From Paenibacillus amylolyticus (GTDB lineage Bacteria > Bacillota > Bacilli > Paenibacillales > Paenibacillaceae): a stretch of DNA of 64,000 nt. A program made the position numbers and the translations under genes. Position 1 is the stretch's first letter. Every line of letters starts with the position of its first letter. The notes under the pieces are model-generated. The model saw only the letters and a list, made by a program, of their open reading frames with translations, made no database searches and was not told where the DNA came from. Location: NCBI RefSeq assembly GCF_001570725.1, contig NZ_BCNV01000005.1:682001-746000 (forward strand), written 5' to 3'. Below, piece after piece: positions 60,644-64,000 of the stretch.

Positions 60644-62518
60644 ATGTCGAAAACTATTGCGTTATGTATGATTGTTAAAAATGAAGAGCAATTTCTTAGA
60701 AGGTGTTTGGATAGTGTAAAAGATAAAGTTGATCAGATAGTCATTGTTGATACAGGTTCTACTGATAATACACTCTCAATCGCCAAAGAGTACACAACAG
60801 ATATTGTTCAAATGGAGTGGACCAATGATTTCTCAGCGGCTCGTAATGAGTCCATACGTCATGCGAATACAGATTACACTCTTGTGCTGGATGCAGACGA
60901 ATATCTGGAACAGACAACAAATTTGGCTGAGGTATTACAATCTGGAGCAGATTACTATTTCACAAAAATATTTAACTTTATGTCAGGCGATCGTGGAATG
61001 ACTCATCTGGCTATTCGTATTTTTAAGAATAAAATAGGTCTGTGTTATCAGAATCGCCTCCATGAACATTTGAATACAAGGGAACAAGAAGATCAGTTAG
61101 TAGCAGGTTATTCCAATCTAATGATCATGCATACCGGTTACACTGACGAGATAATGGAAAGTAGAGGAAAGGCTCAGAGGAATCTGGCCCTTATGTTAGT
61201 TGAAGTGAAGGGGAATCCATCTGTCTATAATTTATTCAATATGGGTAGAACCTATATGTGGCTTGGTGAACATGAAAAGGCCATTCAATATCTGCAAAAG
61301 GCATACCCATTAAGTAAGAATCTCACGATTGCCCCAGAGTTGATTGCATCTTTATGCAGGAGCCTTGGCGAACTAAAGAGATATGATGAGGCACTTACGA
61401 TTCTGGAACAAGCTGTGGATTTATATCCGCTCGAAGTTGATTTGTTTCATTTGCAAGCACTGTACTATATGGAAATTGGATATCACAGAGATGCTATGGC
61501 GTGTATGAACAGATGCTTGGAGATTGGTGACCAAGGTATTTCATTCACAGAAGGTAATGGCACGTACATCGCACATTTAAGGCTTGCAGAGTGGCATTCA
61601 ACACGAAATGAATATAACAAGGCGTATGAACATATTACAGAAGCGATCAGGTTTAAAGCAGATTTTTTACCTGTGATTGGAAAGTATTTTGAAATTGTAG
61701 AAAAAGCAGGTCTTTCTCTGGAAGAGATGTTTACAAACGCCAATGATATATTTTCAATAACAAACAGTAAAATTTTGGGAAAAATACTGGAGGCACTTTA
61801 TCAACTGAGACATCCACTCTTACAGAGATATCTAACCTTGTATGAGGTAACGGTTCAGGAGCATGTCATGGCTGTTGCTAGCCAATATGCCAAGGATTAT
61901 AGCCAAGCCCGAGAGCAATGGCTAGGACTATCTGAGCAAGAAGAGCAAAATGGAGTAGATATACTGTTGTTAGCAATTCTTCTTAAAGACGAGGTATTAT
62001 TCGAGAAGGCTGGCCCACTGTTTAATCTAAGTGATAAAGAAAAGAAATTTTTAACCATAGTTGTACGGGATGAATCGATCGATAAGTTAAGTTTAACAAC
62101 GTATACGGAAAGTATTTTAGAGAGAGTGTTAGTACACCTGATACGTTTACAAGAGTTTGAAGTGATGGAAACTATACTTGGATATATATGGAATGGTCGC
62201 ATTGAAATTAAGATTAAAGTGTGTGAGCATCTGGCGGATTATGGTTTCGGCGAAATTGCTATTGATTTATTAGTGGAGCTGTTCAAGCTGCATCCAAGAA
62301 ACAAAAATATTATAAGATTATTAGGTGATGTTTGCTACAGGTCGAATTATCTGCAGGATGCACAGCTCTTTTATACTAAATTACTTGAATTGTCTGATAA
62401 TTACAGTTCACATGAACGAATGTATAATGTATATCTTAAATCGAAAGATGAAAAGGGTAAGAATGCTTTATTAAATGTAATAAGCGAGAAGTTCAAACTA
62501 TGTTTATGGTTGAGATAG
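60644..62518 (+). CDS. Family 2 glycosyltransferase with TPR repeats
   Basis: Probably adds sugar to a protein or glycan acceptor in the cytoplasm, most plausibly flagellin before export. The 624 residues start with a GT-A catalytic domain of family 2: ALCMIVKNEEQFLRRCLDSV, IVIVDTGSTDNTLSIAKEY, and the nucleotide-metal motif LVLDADEYLE. From about residue 195 there are TPR-like helical repeats (FNMGRTYMWLGEHEKAIQYL, RYDEALTILEQAVDLYPLEV). ATG 60644 was chosen for GAGAGGG at 60632-60638; the frame opens at 60623 without one. Location behind three flagellins and a sigma-D promoter support flagellin glycosylation; the acceptor and sugar are unknown. Confidence 0.85.
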   Translation: MSKTIALCMIVKNEEQFLRRCLDSVKDKVDQIVIVDTGSTDNTLSIAKEYTTDIVQMEWTNDFSAARNESIRHANTDYTLVLDADEYLEQTTNLAEVLQSGADYYFTKIFNFMSGDRGMTHLAIRIFKNKIGLCYQNRLHEHLNTREQEDQLVAGYSNLMIMHTGYTDEIMESRGKAQRNLALMLVEVKGNPSVYNLFNMGRTYMWLGEHEKAIQYLQKAYPLSKNLTIAPELIASLCRSLGELKRYDEALTILEQAVDLYPLEVDLFHLQALYYMEIGYHRDAMACMNRCLEIGDQGISFTEGNGTYIAHLRLAEWHSTRNEYNKAYEHITEAIRFKADFLPVIGKYFEIVEKAGLSLEEMFTNANDIFSITNSKILGKILEALYQLRHPLLQRYLTLYEVTVQEHVMAVASQYAKDYSQAREQWLGLSEQEEQNGVDILLLAILLKDEVLFEKAGPLFNLSDKEKKFLTIVVRDESIDKLSLTTYTESILERVLVHLIRLQEFEVMETILGYIWNGRIEIKIKVCEHLADYGFGEIAIDLLVELFKLHPRNKNIIRLLGDVCYRSNYLQDAQLFYTKLLELSDNYSSHERMYNVYLKSKDEKGKNALLNVISEKFKLCLWLR

Positions 62519-62607
62519 ATTTGAAAATGTAATAACAAAATGTAAGGGGATTTAGGTTTTTTGAGAGTGAAACCTAAACAGAGTTTAACAAATTAAGGGA
62601 GTCGAAT

Positions 62608-63720
62608 ATGAGTAATCTATCAGCTAAAACAAAACCACGCCTTGTAGCTCTGTGGCCTGAATGTGAAAATGTTCATCTGACAAAGGATCTTGGAATGATT
62701 CCGTTTATTTTGCACAAGTACCATGACTATAATTCATCAATAGCCTGTTACCAAATGGAGGAATTCCCTTATTTAAATAATGAAGTTAAAGGTTTGAACG
62801 TTGAACGTATTGAAAATACAGGCGATATTTTGCGAGATGGGGACGAGTACCTCATTCAAAATGCGAATAATATCGATATCTTATTCTTAATGGGTATCTA
62901 CTCATTTACACTGAGCTGGATAAATATATTTAAAACTCTTAATCCAGATGGGAAAGTATATCTTAAGCTGGATGCAAACCTATATTGGATGAACAGTATT
63001 GATATGACGAATGACGTTTTGGGAACACTGGAAAAATGCGATTTAATTAGCGTAGAAAGTAGCAAATTACATCATTATCTTAGTCAAAAATGGCCATTGA
63101 AAATTGAATTAATACCGAATGGGTATTACAACTTTAATGCAAGTAATGATGTTGCTTTTGAAGAAAAAGAGAATGTAATTCTAACAGTAGGAAGAATTGG
63201 GACTTTTCAAAAAGCGAATGATGTTCTTTTGGAAGCTTTTAAGTTAGTGAATGAGGAAATACCTGATTGGAGAATTAAAATTGTAGGGAACATGGAAGAG
63301 ACATTTATGGAGTACCTACAAAGTTATTTTTCAGAGAATCCTACTTTGATGAAAAAGGTAGAATTACCTGGCTCAATCAATAATAGATTTGAGCTTGAAA
63401 AGGAATACAGAAAAGCTAAAGTGTTCTGTTTAACCTCAAGATGGGAGGGATTCCCTCTTGTTTTTACAGAGGCGGCTAGAGCTGGATGTTATGTGATTTC
63501 AACTGACATTGATCCCGCTTATGACATTACTTGTGGTGGCAAACTGGGGAGCCTTTTTCCGATTGATGACGTAGAAAAGCTAGCAGAAACACTATTAGAA
63601 GTATGCAAAGATTCAGGACAAATTGAAAAAGTGTGCTATGAGATTCAAGAGGTCTCTAAAAGGAATTTTGATTGGGTTACTATTGGCAATAAGATTGATC
63701 GATTATTACATTTGAACTAA
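62608..63720 (+). CDS. Family 4 glycosyltransferase
   Basis: Retaining GT-B transferase of 370 residues, likely using a nucleotide sugar in the cytoplasm. The C-terminal half has the family pattern: ILTVGRIGTFQKANDVLLEA, then SRWEGFPLVFTEAARAGCYV with the conserved E-x7-E pair that binds the donor sugar. The N-terminal half lacks a membrane segment. AAGGGAG precedes the ATG by about 10 bases. It follows the TPR transferase after 89 bases with no terminator between, so the two may form an operon for flagellin or surface glycan assembly. Confidence 0.87.
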   Translation: MSNLSAKTKPRLVALWPECENVHLTKDLGMIPFILHKYHDYNSSIACYQMEEFPYLNNEVKGLNVERIENTGDILRDGDEYLIQNANNIDILFLMGIYSFTLSWINIFKTLNPDGKVYLKLDANLYWMNSIDMTNDVLGTLEKCDLISVESSKLHHYLSQKWPLKIELIPNGYYNFNASNDVAFEEKENVILTVGRIGTFQKANDVLLEAFKLVNEEIPDWRIKIVGNMEETFMEYLQSYFSENPTLMKKVELPGSINNRFELEKEYRKAKVFCLTSRWEGFPLVFTEAARAGCYVISTDIDPAYDITCGGKLGSLFPIDDVEKLAETLLEVCKDSGQIEKVCYEIQEVSKRNFDWVTIGNKIDRLLHLN

Positions 63721-63734
63721 GTGGGGGAACTTTT

Positions 63735-64000
63735 GTGATTGAAATATCATTGCAAGAAAATACAGTGAAACTGACTAACACATATACCAATGAGGCTGAA
63801 GTTGTTTTAGATTTGGGGGTAAAACATAATAACTACACTACATTAAGCTCCCAAAGATTGTATCAGGAATATACCAGTATGATAAACAACTATGAGGTTA
63901 TTAAGAAATATACTTACGGGGAAACAACACTGCTTGATATTGTGGCAATTACAAGTCTTGTTTTCAATGAATTAATGAATGGTAAACACACTAATATAAG
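63735..64000 (+). CDS. Unrecognised gene, 3'-truncated by window edge
   Basis: An open frame of 88 codons starts at GTG 63735, with GGGGGAAC at 63723-63730 as ribosome binding site, and runs off the window without a stop. The product begins VIEISLQENTVKLTNTYTNE and continues with mixed polar and aliphatic residues (LDIVAITSLVFNELMNGKHT). I recognise no family. It starts 14 bases after the family 4 transferase, so it is probably in the same operon and may belong to a flagellin or surface glycan pathway. Low confidence in function, fair confidence that it is a real gene. Confidence 0.65.
   Translation, partial: MIEISLQENTVKLTNTYTNEAEVVLDLGVKHNNYTTLSSQRLYQEYTSMINNYEVIKKYTYGETTLLDIVAITSLVFNELMNGKHTNI

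Overview
The window looks like a chromosomal segment of a motile, endospore-forming, S-layer-bearing member of the Paenibacillaceae, most likely Paenibacillus. The reasons are the sporulation genes (spoIID, spoIIQ, spoIIID, a spore SASP), the Bacillus-type order spoIIID-mbl-flhO-flhP and comFA-comFC-yvyF-flgM-flgN-flgK-flgL-fliW-csrA-hag, three proteins with SLH domains, and the csaB/tagA/tagO genes of a pyruvylated secondary wall polymer. No rRNA, tRNA, CRISPR array, transposase or prophage was seen. All genes read on the + strand.

Layout. 1-7.7 kb: end of the ATP synthase operon (atpD, atpC), a DUF1146 membrane protein, murA, then spoIID, spoIIQ and spoIIID. 7.9-12.4 kb: mbl, the rod genes flhO and flhP behind a sigma-D-type promoter, a small EpuA-like membrane protein, and fabZ. 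12.5-20.1 kb: phosphoglucomutase, a DUF5693 membrane protein, csaB, tagA and tagO. 20.3-40.6 kb: a cell-surface region with three SLH proteins, two secreted proteins of unknown function, a coiled-coil protein, a SASP, metK and a phosphodiester glycosidase. 40.6-46.7 kb: degS-degU, a small membrane protein, comFA and comFC. 47-52 kb: a secreted protein made of about 18 fibronectin type III modules, with five 483-bp units in register. 52-57.4 kb: yvyF and the flgM-flgN-flgK-flgL-DUF6470-fliW-csrA operon. 57.5-60.5 kb: three nearly identical flagellin genes. 60.6-64 kb: two glycosyltransferases and the start of an unrecognised gene cut by the window end.

How the parts connect. tagO, tagA and csaB are expected to build and pyruvylate the wall polymer that SLH domains bind, and three SLH proteins follow. 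FlgM (anti-sigma-D), FliW, CsrA and the flagellin leaders form the known flagellin feedback circuit. Each flagellin has a sigma-D promoter and a leader with a CsrA-type hairpin (AGGA in a 4-nt loop on CCACA/TGTGG) plus a GGA motif over the Shine-Dalgarno. Sigma-D-type promoters also precede flhO, two SLH proteins and the first glycosyltransferase, suggesting that some surface proteins and flagellin modification are switched with motility.

The less ordinary content is mostly non-coding or repetitive: four dispersed copies of a long palindrome sharing an internal core, a second exactly symmetrical palindrome, a 111-113 bp tandem repeat splitting flhO from flhP, an flhP leader with one CCCTCCC and three GGGAGGG partners, a metK leader without an S-box, and a fliW gene whose only well-placed start codon is ATT.
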